In this document: positions 15,906 to 24,013 of the stretch, piece after piece
How the letters are laid out: each line of letters starts with the position of its first letter
Numbering within the stretch: the first letter of the stretch is position 1
Source: Nocardia sp. NBC_00416
GTDB taxonomy: Bacteria > Actinomycetota > Actinomycetes > Mycobacteriales > Mycobacteriaceae
DNA: 64,000 nt
Reading direction: 5' to 3'
NCBI RefSeq assembly: GCF_036032445.1
Contig: NZ_CP107932.1
Coordinates: 7,070,501-7,134,500, forward strand
Position numbers and translations under genes: made by a program
Notes under the pieces: generated by a model
What the model was told of the DNA's origin: nothing
Seen by the model: only the letters and a program-made list of their open reading frames with translations
Database searches by the model: none

Positions 15906-16655
15906 TCAGACAGAGTTCGCGGCGCCCGCGAACCCCAGTGCGGCCAGCGCGGTGGTGAGTTCGACGGCCGCGCCGAGCAGATCACCGGAGAGTCCGCCGA
16001 TCCGGCGCACGCCGTGGTCGACGAGGCGGACGGCGGCCGCCAGGGCCAGGAGCGCGATCAACGGGCCGGACCACCCGAGCTCCGGTACCGCGAACACGGC
16101 CGCCGCTGCGGCGGCCGCCGCCCAGCCGATCACGGCAGAACGCGATTGCGTTCCGGCGACCATCGAGCCGAACCAGGTGCCCGGCGCGGGCTCGATCCCG
16201 CGCCGGCAGGCCGCGACGACCGCGATACGGCCGAGCGCCACCGCTGTGATCACCGCGAGCCAGTGGCCGGAAGCGGCCAGCGTGGTGAACGCGCCGGCCT
16301 GGACACCGGCCGCCAGCACGATCGCGGCCACCCCGAACGGCCCGGCCCCACCGCTTTTCATGACTTCGCGCGCCCGCTCGGGCGAACCGTAGACCCCCAG
16401 CCCGTCGAACGTATCGGCCAGCCCGTCCAGATGCATGCCCCGGGTCAGCAGCGCCAGCACCGCGACCGCGACGAATCCGGCCGCGATGCCGGCCGGCTGC
16501 AGCACCCACAGCACACCCGCCGCGATCAGCCCGAGCGCTGCTCCGGCCACCGGCGCCAGCCCGATGGCGCGGCCCGCCGCCCGGCGATCGACCTCGCTCG
16601 GCCCCCGCACCGGCAGCACCGTGAGCCAGGAGAAGGTGAGACGCAGTGTCAGCAT
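15906..16655 (-). CDS. cobS: Adenosylcobinamide-GDP ribazoletransferase (cobalamin synthase)
   Basis: Integral membrane enzyme that joins adenosylcobinamide-GDP to alpha-ribazole phosphate, the last joining step of B12 synthesis. The metal-binding motif GMHLDGLADTFDGLG and the KSGGAGPFGV motif are both intact. Six or seven Ala/Val-rich membrane helices follow. I used ATG 16655 (MLTLRLTFSWLTVLP), which gives 249 residues, the family norm; longer in-frame extensions are basic low-complexity sequence. It follows cobT after 22 bases. Confidence 0.94.
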   Translation of the reverse strand: MLTLRLTFSWLTVLPVRGPSEVDRRAAGRAIGLAPVAGAALGLIAAGVLWVLQPAGIAAGFVAVAVLALLTRGMHLDGLADTFDGLGVYGSPERAREVMKSGGAGPFGVAAIVLAAGVQAGAFTTLAASGHWLAVITAVALGRIAVVAACRRGIEPAPGTWFGSMVAGTQSRSAVIGWAAAAAAAAVFAVPELGWSGPLIALLALAAAVRLVDHGVRRIGGLSGDLLGAAVELTTALAALGFAGAANSV

Positions 16656-16677
16656 CGCTTTCGGCTCATCGCGCCGG

Positions 16678-17751
16678 TCACTTGTGTAGGTCGATCGCGG
16701 CCGGTTCGGGGCTCGCGGTGCTGACTCCCGCATCGGCGAAGGTCGCCATTTCCGCGAGCACCGCGACCGCGGCCCGCAGGATCGGCAGCGCGGTGAGTGC
16801 GCCCGAGCCCTCACCGAGCCGCATCTCCAGATCGAGAACGGGGGTGAGTTTCAGTTTGGTCAGCGCTTCGGCGTGCGCGGGTTCGGTGGAGCGGTGGGCG
16901 GCCACCCACCAGGCCGCGGCGCCGGCGGCGAGGTCTTCGGCGACCAAGGCCGCGGCGGTGACGATCACCCCGTCGAGCAGGACCGGGGTGCGCCGGGCGG
17001 CCGCCTGCGCCAGGAACCCGGTCATCGCCGCGATATCGGCGCCGCCGGCCACCCGGAGCAATTCCACACCGTCGCGGGCCACCGGCCGCGCCCGCCACAT
17101 GGCATCCCGGATGGCGGCGACCTTGCGCATCCAGCCGTGATCGTCGACGCCCGTACCGCGACCGACTGCCCGCACCGGTTCGATCCCGGTGAGAGTGGCG
17201 ATGAGCGTGGTGGCGGGCGTGGTGTTGCCGATGCCCATATCGCCGGCCACCAGCAGGTCCGCGCCGGCGTCGATCTCCTCGTCCGCGATCGCCCGGCCGG
17301 CCGCGAGCGCGGCGGCCACCTCGTCGGCGGTGAGGGCGTCCTCCCGGTCGATCGCGCCGCTGGATCGGCGCACCTTGTATGCGCTCACGGTGGCATCGGT
17401 ATCGGTCGCCACCGCGATATCCACCACGCGCACCGTGGCATCGGCGACACCGGCCAGCGCGTTGACCGCCGCCCCGCCCGCCCCGAAATTGGCGACCATC
17501 TGCGCGGTGACGTCACTGGGAAAGGCCGACACCCCGTGCCGCGCTACGCCGTGGTCACCGGCGAACACCACCACCCGCGCCCGTTCGAACTGTTTCGGCG
17601 GGCATACGCCCTGGCAGGCCGCCACCCAGTTGCCCAGCTCCTCCAGCCGCCCCAGCGACCCGGGCGGTTTGGTCAGCGACGCCTGCCGCTGCTCGGCCGC
17701 CGCGCGGATGGCGGCATCCGGCGGGGCGACGGGTGCGAATCCCTCTGTCAC
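16678..17751 (-). CDS. cobT: Nicotinate-nucleotide-dimethylbenzimidazole phosphoribosyltransferase
   Basis: CobT activates the lower ligand of cobalamin by making alpha-ribazole phosphate from dimethylbenzimidazole and nicotinate mononucleotide. Signatures: TKPPGSLGRLEELG near the N terminus, VVVFAGDHGVARHGVSAFP, DMGIGNTTPATTLI, and LDLEMRLGEGSGA, which holds the catalytic Glu. The start is GTG 17751, giving 357 residues, the family length; upstream in-frame sequence looks non-coding. It lies between a DinB/mycothiol-type gene and cobS on the same strand. No cobalamin riboswitch was found upstream. Confidence 0.95.
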   Translation of the reverse strand: MTEGFAPVAPPDAAIRAAAEQRQASLTKPPGSLGRLEELGNWVAACQGVCPPKQFERARVVVFAGDHGVARHGVSAFPSDVTAQMVANFGAGGAAVNALAGVADATVRVVDIAVATDTDATVSAYKVRRSSGAIDREDALTADEVAAALAAGRAIADEEIDAGADLLVAGDMGIGNTTPATTLIATLTGIEPVRAVGRGTGVDDHGWMRKVAAIRDAMWRARPVARDGVELLRVAGGADIAAMTGFLAQAAARRTPVLLDGVIVTAAALVAEDLAAGAAAWWVAAHRSTEPAHAEALTKLKLTPVLDLEMRLGEGSGALTALPILRAAVAVLAEMATFADAGVSTASPEPAAIDLHK

Positions 17752-17925
17752 TGTTCGAGCCTTCCGATCGGGTGCTGTCGCGGCGGCGTGCGTCGCGCCG
17801 GGAACTGTCCCGGCCGTCGGCGTCGCGTCGTCTTCCGGACAATATTGCCCGCCGCACGCGGTACGCCGGGGAGGCACCCGGAACGAGCGCCGCCGACCCG
17901 GCTACGTGCCGCGACTTGCCCCGCG

Positions 17926-18579
17926 TCAGGTCGCTGTTCGTTCACGCAGGGTGGCCACGCCCGGTCCGGTGAGCTCGGCGCAGTACCCGGTGCGCCCGGC
18001 CATCGCCATGACCAAGGCGAGGGTGGTGCCGCGTACGGCGGGCCCGGAGCCGGTGGCGAACGGACCGTCGGTGGCCTCGAGGCGCAATCCTGCGGTGGCG
18101 CTGCGACCGGAAACCGTGAAATCGCGGGCGGCGAAGAACCGGGCGACCTCGGTCGTCGATTCGAGAGCCGGGGCGCCGGTCAGCCCCAGCGGCCGGCGAA
18201 TATCCGTACCGTGCACCACGACCTCACCCAGCCATGCCGGGGTGTGCCCGGAGGGTGCCGTGGTACTGGCGACGACGGCACGGAACCGCGCGAGCGTCTC
18301 GGCGGGATCGGCGCCGCGGTGCTCGCGCATACGCCGCTGATTGTGCAGATCGGCATCGAAGCGCGCGCCGATCATGCTGCGGATCCACCGCATCCGGCCG
18401 ATGCTCGCGGCCGCGGTGAGATGGGCGAGGACCTCCTCCACCGACCACTGGCCGCAGAGGGAGGTAGCCGCCCACTGTGCTCGGGTCAAGGCGGCCAGTT
18501 CGTCGGCCAGGGTGGCTCGTTCCCGATGGATGGCCGCCCAGATATCGGTGCGCCGAGTGGTCCGCATCGTCGGATTCAA
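17926..18579 (-). CDS. Maleylpyruvate isomerase-family, DinB-like mycothiol-dependent protein
   Basis: A 217-residue protein of the MDMPI/TIGR03083 class: an N-terminal four-helix DinB-like domain with WSVEEVLAHLTAAA, followed by VVVHGTDIRRPLGL. The class uses mycothiol or a divalent metal for isomerisation or conjugation; the substrate is not predictable. I start at TTG 18579, which has GGAGG 7 bases upstream; an ATG at 18567 is poorly spaced. It sits inside the cob operon between cobU and cobT, with gaps of 106 and 174 bases, so a separate promoter is possible. Confidence 0.82.
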   Translation of the reverse strand: MNPTMRTTRRTDIWAAIHRERATLADELAALTRAQWAATSLCGQWSVEEVLAHLTAAASIGRMRWIRSMIGARFDADLHNQRRMREHRGADPAETLARFRAVVASTTAPSGHTPAWLGEVVVHGTDIRRPLGLTGAPALESTTEVARFFAARDFTVSGRSATAGLRLEATDGPFATGSGPAVRGTTLALVMAMAGRTGYCAELTGPGVATLRERTAT

Positions 18580-18685
18580 CCATCGACCTCCGACAACGGA
18601 AGCGCGATGGATCCGTCGTGTCGCGCCGAGCGAGGAGCGGACCTCGATCGGCAGGACCGGTGTGCACGGTGCGTACCGTCCGGTC

Positions 18686-19228
18686 TTATTTCAGGCGGGT
18701 CGGCAAGCCGGCGAGCACGAAATAGGCCTCGTCGCACGCTCGGGCGAGACGCTGGTTGAGCGAGCCGATCTCGTCGCGGAACAGGCGACCCGACCGGGTC
18801 GCCGGGATCACGCCGAGACCGACCTCCGGGGTGACTATCACCAAGCGGTGCCGATAGTCCGCGACGGCGGCGACGAGGGCGTCGAGATCGGGGGTGATCG
18901 TGCCGCGTGGCGCGTCCCAGGCGGCACGGGCATCGAGGCGGGCGGTCAGCCAGGTGCCGATATCGTCGACCAAGGTGGCGCCGGGATGGCCGGTGCGCAG
19001 CTCGATCGCCGGATCGGCGCCGTCGACCACCGTCCAGTCCGCGGGTCGGCGGGCCCGGTGCGCGGCGATCCGCGCGGCGAAATCGGTATCCGCGGGATCG
19101 GGTATCGCGGTGGCCAGGTAGCGGACCGCGCCCTCGGCGACGAGGGATTCGGCGAAGGCGGATTTACCCGAGCGCGCGCCGCCCAGTACAAGGGTGCGCT
19201 GTCCAGGGGGCGATGCGGGCCGGGACAC
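18686..19228 (-). CDS. cobU: Adenosylcobinamide kinase / adenosylcobinamide-phosphate guanylyltransferase
   Basis: Bifunctional CobU phosphorylates adenosylcobinamide and attaches GMP, giving the substrate of CobS. The P-loop GGARSGKSAFAE is near residue 16, and VIVTPEVGLGVIPATRSGRLFRDE is the family signature. 180 residues is standard. It starts at GTG 19228, only 7 bases after the DUF3043 gene, so the two are probably cotranscribed. In M. tuberculosis cobU is elsewhere, so its position beside cobT and cobS is a local feature. Confidence 0.95.
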   Translation of the reverse strand: MSRPASPPGQRTLVLGGARSGKSAFAESLVAEGAVRYLATAIPDPADTDFAARIAAHRARRPADWTVVDGADPAIELRTGHPGATLVDDIGTWLTARLDARAAWDAPRGTITPDLDALVAAVADYRHRLVIVTPEVGLGVIPATRSGRLFRDEIGSLNQRLARACDEAYFVLAGLPTRLK

Positions 19229-19235
19229 CCGCGGA

Positions 19236-19916
19236 TCAGATCGCGTCGCCGGGGCCGACTCGCGGCTTCGGTGCGCGCATCTTGCGCAGCTGGGACGCGC
19301 GCACGAACGCGTACCAGCCCAGTCGGAAACCGGTATCGGTGGATTTCGGGAAGCGTTCCCGGACCCGGCGGTTGACCACGCGGCCGAGCAGGAAACCCTC
19401 GGCCATCATGAAAGCCATCATGACCAGCATGGCCAGGGTGATGATCGACTGCCAGGCGGGGGCGGCGAACATGGTCAGGATCAGCAGCAGCGCCATCGGC
19501 ATGAACAGCCCGACCAGATTGCGGCGGCCGTCGACGATATCGCGCACGAACGCGCGGACCGGCCCCTGATCGCGGGGCAGCAGATACTTGTCCTCACCCG
19601 CCAGCATCCGGGCACGCCGGTCCTGCGCGGCGGCGCGGCGGTCGGCGGAAGCGGACTTGCGATCCTCCTTCGAGCCACGCGTTTCCTTACGCCGGGCGCG
19701 TGCTTCCTTCGAGGTCATGGGCGGCGGCGAGACCGGGCCGCGGCGTCTGCCCTCGGCATCGCGCCGGCTCGGGGTGGGCCGGCCCTTGCCTGCCGTGGGC
19801 GCGGCCTTGGCCGCGGCCGTATCGGCCTCGGTGGCGCTCGCGGTGGCGGTCGCGGCCCGCGAGCCGTCTGCGGACACATCGGTACCGCTGGACTCACCGC
19901 GTCGGAACAACTTCAC
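19236..19916 (-). CDS. DUF3043 membrane protein
   Basis: A 226-residue actinobacterial protein of the DUF3043 type (Rv2206-like). An N-terminal region to about residue 65 is Ala/Thr-rich and low in complexity. A very basic stretch (TSKEARARRKETRGSKEDRK) follows, and then two membrane helices at about 135-153 and 158-178 with a basic tail. Function is unknown; the basic juxtamembrane segments suggest contact with membrane lipid or nucleic acid (inference). The start is GTG 19916, 7 bases after a TAGCCT box. Confidence 0.85.
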   Translation of the reverse strand: MKLFRRGESSGTDVSADGSRAATATASATEADTAAAKAAPTAGKGRPTPSRRDAEGRRRGPVSPPPMTSKEARARRKETRGSKEDRKSASADRRAAAQDRRARMLAGEDKYLLPRDQGPVRAFVRDIVDGRRNLVGLFMPMALLLILTMFAAPAWQSIITLAMLVMMAFMMAEGFLLGRVVNRRVRERFPKSTDTGFRLGWYAFVRASQLRKMRAPKPRVGPGDAI

Positions 19917-19923
19917 GGTAACC

Positions 19924-19929
19924 AGGCTA
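19924..19929 (-). promoter_or_regulatory. -10 box of the DUF3043-cobU operon
   Basis: TAGCCT on the minus strand ends 7 bases before the GTG start at 19916, so the transcript is probably leaderless. No other promoter lies between this gene and cobU. Confidence 0.55.
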
Positions 19930-20159
19930 ATCGGTCAGCTGACCGGCCCGTACCCGGGGCGGTGGCACAGGTGCGGCCGAGCACCGGCCGGGCCGGTCGT
20001 GGCGGCGCGCACCCGAGCCCGGTCGCCGGGACCGGCACGGTGGTGTCGCCGCGGGCCCCGGAGATGGCAAGATAGGGAATAGCAGCCCGTCCGAGGGTGT
20101 TGTCCCACCCTGAACCGTGCGCTGTTCACGGACCGACCACGCTGTCCATAGGAGAGTTC

Positions 20160-20516
20160 ATGAGTGTGCAGAACGACACCGCCACCACAACCCACGGTGT
20201 GAAGCTGACCGATGCCGCCGCGGACAAGGCCAAGGCGCTGCTCGATCAGGAGGGCCGGGACGATCTCGCGCTGCGGATCGCGGTGCAGCCGGGCGGCTGC
20301 GCCGGTCTGCGCTACCAGCTCTTCTTCGACGACCGCACCCTCGACGGCGACCTGACCGCGGAGTTCGGCGGCGTCAAGCTGGCTGTCGATCGGATGAGCG
20401 CGCCGTACGTGCAGGGCGCCGCGATCGATTTCGTCGACACCATCGAGAAGCAGGGTTTCACCATCGACAACCCGAACGCCACCGGCTCCTGCGCCTGCGG
20501 CGACTCGTTCAACTGA
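20160..20516 (+). CDS. HesB/IscA/ErpA-type Fe-S cluster carrier
   Basis: A-type iron-sulfur carrier of 118 residues. The three conserved cysteines are in GGCAGLRYQ and SCACGDSF at the C terminus, and the fold core KLTDAAADKAKALLDQEG is intact. Such proteins hand [4Fe-4S] or [2Fe-2S] clusters to client enzymes; nearby candidates are LipA and the Rieske protein, but this is inference. ATG 20160 is preceded by GGAGAG. A homologue (Rv2204c) is in the same place in M. tuberculosis, next to the sugar-kinase-like adoK. Confidence 0.93.
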   Translation: MSVQNDTATTTHGVKLTDAAADKAKALLDQEGRDDLALRIAVQPGGCAGLRYQLFFDDRTLDGDLTAEFGGVKLAVDRMSAPYVQGAAIDFVDTIEKQGFTIDNPNATGSCACGDSFN

Positions 20517-20699
20517 GTGTCCCCGGGCCGGTGACAGCGCCGGCCCGGTACGCACGGATAGACCGGGTTACGTGACGATCAACTTGTCGCGGAGCCGGTT
20601 ACGACACGTAGTCGTAGCCCCGGCGAATTGATACGGTGAACCGGGGGCAAAGCCCCGTTCACTTTCTTGTTCGCGCTGATTCCGAAGGGGCCCACTTTC

Positions 20700-21671
20700 G
20701 TGTCCATTGCTGTATCCGCGTCCATCGCGACCGACCATCTCATGCGTTTCTCCGGCCGTTTCGCCGATGTACTGCTGCCCGATCAGCTCGAGCATGTCTC
20801 GCTGAGTTTTCTCGTCGACGACCTCGTGATCCGCCGCGGCGGGGTCGCGGGCAATATCGCCTATGCCATGGGCCTGCTCAAGAAATCACCGCTGTTGATC
20901 GGTTCGGTGGGCCGGGATTTCGACGAGTACCGGCAGTGGCTGGAGTCCCACGGCGTCGACTGTTCGGTGGTCCGGGTGTCCGAATCCGCCCATACCGCCC
21001 GGTTCGTCTGCACCACCGATGAGGACATGGCCCAGATCGCCTCGTTCTATCCCGGTGCGATGAGCGAGGCGGGCGATATCTCGCTCACCGCGCTGGCCGA
21101 GGAGCGGCAGCTGGATCTGGTCCTCGTGGGCGCGAACGATCCCGAGGCGATGTTGCGGCATACCGCCGAATGCCGTGAACTCGGTGTTCCGTTCGCCGCG
21201 GATCCGTCCCAGCAGCTGGCCCGGCTGGACGGCGACCAGGCGGTGCAGCTGATCGAAGGTTCCACCTACCTGTTCACCAACGAGTACGAATGGGGCCTGC
21301 TCAAGCAGAAGACGGGCCTCACCGAGGAAGAAATCGCCACCCGGGTGGGTGTGCGGGTGACCACCCTCGGCAAGGACGGCGTCCTGGTGGTCGACACCGA
21401 CGGCACCGAGGTGCGCGTCGATGCCGTGCCGGAGAACGCCAAGGTCGATCCGACCGGTGTGGGCGATGCGTTCCGGGCCGGATTCCTCACCGCGCACAGC
21501 GCGGGCCTGAGCCTCGAACGCGCGGCTCAGCTGGGATCGCTGGTCGCGGTGCTCGTGCTGGAGACGGTCGGCACCCAGGAATGGACGCTGGACCCCGATG
21601 CGGCGCTCAAACGTCTCGGCGAGGCCTACGGCGCGGAAGCGGCCGCCGAACTGGAACCGCTCCTGCGCTGA
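20700..21671 (+). CDS. adoK: Adenosine kinase (PfkB family)
   Basis: PfkB-fold kinase of 323 residues, close to the M. tuberculosis adenosine kinase AdoK. It shares SIATDHLMRFSGRF at the N terminus, SFLVDDL, HTARFVCTTDEDMAQI, AADPSQQLARL and the catalytic anion-hole motif DPTGVGDAFRAGF. It phosphorylates adenosine to AMP in purine salvage. The GTG at 20700 (VSIAVSASIATDH) aligns with the known start. It ends before a perfect bidirectional terminator shared with asnB. Confidence 0.93.
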   Translation: MSIAVSASIATDHLMRFSGRFADVLLPDQLEHVSLSFLVDDLVIRRGGVAGNIAYAMGLLKKSPLLIGSVGRDFDEYRQWLESHGVDCSVVRVSESAHTARFVCTTDEDMAQIASFYPGAMSEAGDISLTALAEERQLDLVLVGANDPEAMLRHTAECRELGVPFAADPSQQLARLDGDQAVQLIEGSTYLFTNEYEWGLLKQKTGLTEEEIATRVGVRVTTLGKDGVLVVDTDGTEVRVDAVPENAKVDPTGVGDAFRAGFLTAHSAGLSLERAAQLGSLVAVLVLETVGTQEWTLDPDAALKRLGEAYGAEAAAELEPLLR

Positions 21672-21706
21672 GGACCCGTGGCGCCGTCGGACGGCGCCGG
21701 GATAAG

Positions 21707-21740
21707 CGAAGGCCCGCTCACCACGGTGAGCGGGCCTTCG
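21707..21740. terminator. Bidirectional terminator between adoK and asnB
   Basis: A perfect 16-bp inverted repeat (21707-21722 with 21725-21740, CGAAGGCCCGCTCACC) with a 2-base centre, between convergent genes. It can form the same hairpin in both transcripts. Confidence 0.85.
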
Positions 21741-21764
21741 CGTGTCCCGGGAGCCGGACCGCGG

Positions 21765-23708
21765 CTACACGTGGACCGGGTAGGCGGGTTCGGCGATCTC
21801 CGGCTTGATCCGGTCCTCCACGAAGATCCCGTGCCAGATCATGAACACCAGCAACGTCCACAGCCGGCGGCTGTGATCGGAGTCCCCGGCCCGGTGCGCA
21901 TCGAGCATGGCGGTAACGGCGGCCTTGTCCAGGAGGTGATCGGTCTGCGATTCGATGATCTGCTGCCGGGCCCAGTCGTAGAGTTCGGTGCCGCGCAGCC
22001 AATGCCGCAGCGGCACCGGGAACCCGAGTTTGGCGCGGTGCAGCACATGCCCCGGCACGATGCCCTCGAGCGCCTGCCGCAGGGCGTACTTGGTGGTGTC
22101 CTTGGTGATCTTCTGGTCCAGCGGGATCTGCTCGGCCACCCGGAACACCTCGGAGTCCAGGAACGGCACCCGCAACTCCAGCGAATTCGCCATGGTTATC
22201 TTGTCGGCCTTGACCAAGATGTCGCCGCGCAACCAGGTGAACAGGTCCAGATGCTGCATGCGCGCCACCGGGTCCCAGCCGGCCGACTGCTCGTAGAGCG
22301 CGGCGGTGACGTCCTGATGGGTCCATTCCGGGCGGAACTCGCGCAACACCGAGCGCAGTTGCGCGTCGTTGAAACTGCGGGCGTTGCCGTAATACCGCTG
22401 CTCCAGGGGCAGCGACCCGCGGTGCAGCAGGCTCTTCCCGCGGGTGCCGTCGGGGATCAGGTCGGAGACCTTGCCCGCCAACCGGCGCAGGCCACCGGGC
22501 AGTTTGTCGAACGGGGCGAGCGACAGCGGCTCCCGGTAGATGGTGTAGCCGCCGAACAGTTCGTCGGCGCCCTCACCCGAGAGCACGACCTTGACGTGCT
22601 TGCGCGCTTCTTTCGCCACGAAGTACAGCGGTACCAGCGCCGGGTCGGCCACCGGGTCGTCCAGATACCAGACGATCTCCGGGATGGCGGCGGCGAACTC
22701 GGCGGGGGAGACGACCTTCACGATATGTCGGGCGCCGATGGCGGCCGCGCTCTCGGCGGCCACGTCGACCTCGGAATAGCCCTCACGTTCGAAGCCGGTG
22801 GTGAAGGTGATGAGCTTCGGGTTGTGCCGCATGGCCAGCGCCGCGATAGCGGTGGAGTCGATCCCACCGGAGAGGAACGAGCCGACGGTGACATCGGCGC
22901 GCATATGTTTGGCGACCGAATCCTCGAGCGCGGCCGCGATCTCGGCGTAGCGGGCCGGTTCCGTACCGGCGGCGAAGGGCCGTACCCGGAACGACGGCAC
23001 GAAATAGCGGGTGACGACCGGTTCGGCGCCACCGCGGACGACGGCGTAGCTGCCCGATTCCAGGCGGCGGATACCGGCGTGCAGGGTCTCCGGCTCCGGA
23101 ACGTACTGCAGCACCGTGTAGTGCTCGAGCGCGCGGTGGTCGAGCGATTCGTCGAGCCCGAGGTCGGGCAGCAGTTCCAGCAGGCTCTTCTTCTCGCTGC
23201 CGAACGCCGTGCCACCGGGGCCGGTGGCCAGGAACAACGGTTTGATCCCGAAGGGATCGCGGGCGAGGAACAGCTCCCGGGTGTGGGTGTCCCAGATCGC
23301 GAACGCGAACATGCCGCGCAGTCGCCGGACCGCCTCGGGGCCCCAGTAGTGGAACGCCGCGACGATGGCCTCGCCGTCACCCTCGGTGGCGAACATGGGC
23401 TGCTCGCCGAACTCCGCGGCGTGCTCGCGTGCCAGCTCCTCGCGCAATTCGAGGTAGTTGTAGATCTCGCCGTTGAAGGTGAGCGCGTAGCGCTGCGGAT
23501 CGTCGGCGGGGCCCCAGCGCAGCGGCTGGTGCGAATGCTCGATATCGATGATCGACAGCCGGTTGAAACCGAAGATCAACTGGTCGTCGTGCCAGGTACC
23601 GCGCTCGTCGGGGCCCCGGTGCCGCACACAGTGCAGGGCTTCGTACACCCGCTCCACCGTTTCCGGCGCTGCGGTATCGGACGTCAGAAATCCGAGCAGT
23701 CCACACAC
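21765..23708 (-). CDS. asnB: Asparagine synthetase (glutamine-hydrolysing)
   Basis: AsnB-type enzyme making asparagine from aspartate, ATP and glutamine. The start is GTG 23708 so that the next codon is Cys (CGLLGFL), the N-terminal nucleophile of the glutaminase domain; the longer frame upstream is not coding. Other signatures: RHRGPDERG, FNGEIYNY, the synthetase P-loop SFLSGGIDST, and SGEGADELFGGY. 647 residues is close to the M. tuberculosis protein. It is divergent from ctaC across a 305-base gap. Homologues can also amidate cell-wall precursors, which cannot be excluded. Confidence 0.95.
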   Translation of the reverse strand: MCGLLGFLTSDTAAPETVERVYEALHCVRHRGPDERGTWHDDQLIFGFNRLSIIDIEHSHQPLRWGPADDPQRYALTFNGEIYNYLELREELAREHAAEFGEQPMFATEGDGEAIVAAFHYWGPEAVRRLRGMFAFAIWDTHTRELFLARDPFGIKPLFLATGPGGTAFGSEKKSLLELLPDLGLDESLDHRALEHYTVLQYVPEPETLHAGIRRLESGSYAVVRGGAEPVVTRYFVPSFRVRPFAAGTEPARYAEIAAALEDSVAKHMRADVTVGSFLSGGIDSTAIAALAMRHNPKLITFTTGFEREGYSEVDVAAESAAAIGARHIVKVVSPAEFAAAIPEIVWYLDDPVADPALVPLYFVAKEARKHVKVVLSGEGADELFGGYTIYREPLSLAPFDKLPGGLRRLAGKVSDLIPDGTRGKSLLHRGSLPLEQRYYGNARSFNDAQLRSVLREFRPEWTHQDVTAALYEQSAGWDPVARMQHLDLFTWLRGDILVKADKITMANSLELRVPFLDSEVFRVAEQIPLDQKITKDTTKYALRQALEGIVPGHVLHRAKLGFPVPLRHWLRGTELYDWARQQIIESQTDHLLDKAAVTAMLDAHRAGDSDHSRRLWTLLVFMIWHGIFVEDRIKPEIAEPAYPVHV

Positions 23709-24013
23709 TGCGGCGCTAACCTCGTTTCCACTGGTAGGAGATCCGCACCGAGGGGCTCGGCGCGGCAGGCGAAATCTAGTGTCCGAGTATGCCGCACGTT
23801 CGGTTTCTCCGTGCGATTCACCTCCGCTCGGCCCGGCCGCCACCCTACGGAGTGTCGAAGCCGACCCGACGGCGTACCGGGCGCGAGTTTGGTCTACGCT
23901 GCGTAGTACTCGGACTCTTCCGGGTGGTGTCGCGCGGTGCGCGGAGCCGCCCGGGTAGCCCGAACGAGCTGTTTGTCTGTGTCCCCGGCGGCGGGTCCCG
24001 CCACGGGGATGCG
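23709..24013. promoter_or_regulatory. Divergent promoter region of asnB and ctaC
   Basis: 305 bases. TACTCGGAC occurs in the sense direction of both genes: at 23907-23915 for ctaC, and on the minus strand at 23781-23789 for asnB. A 13-base palindrome CTACGCTGCGTAG (23894-23906) abuts the ctaC-side copy. No gene is seen here. Confidence 0.55.

Noticed and set aside
17752..17925. Cobalamin riboswitch upstream of cobT
   Set aside because: The B12-box and the conserved GGGAA / GCCACTG-type core bases were not found; the gap shows only GC-rich unstructured sequence.
20568..20795. A small minus-strand gene upstream of adoK
   Set aside because: It overlaps the start of adoK, has no ribosome-binding site and no recognisable sequence.
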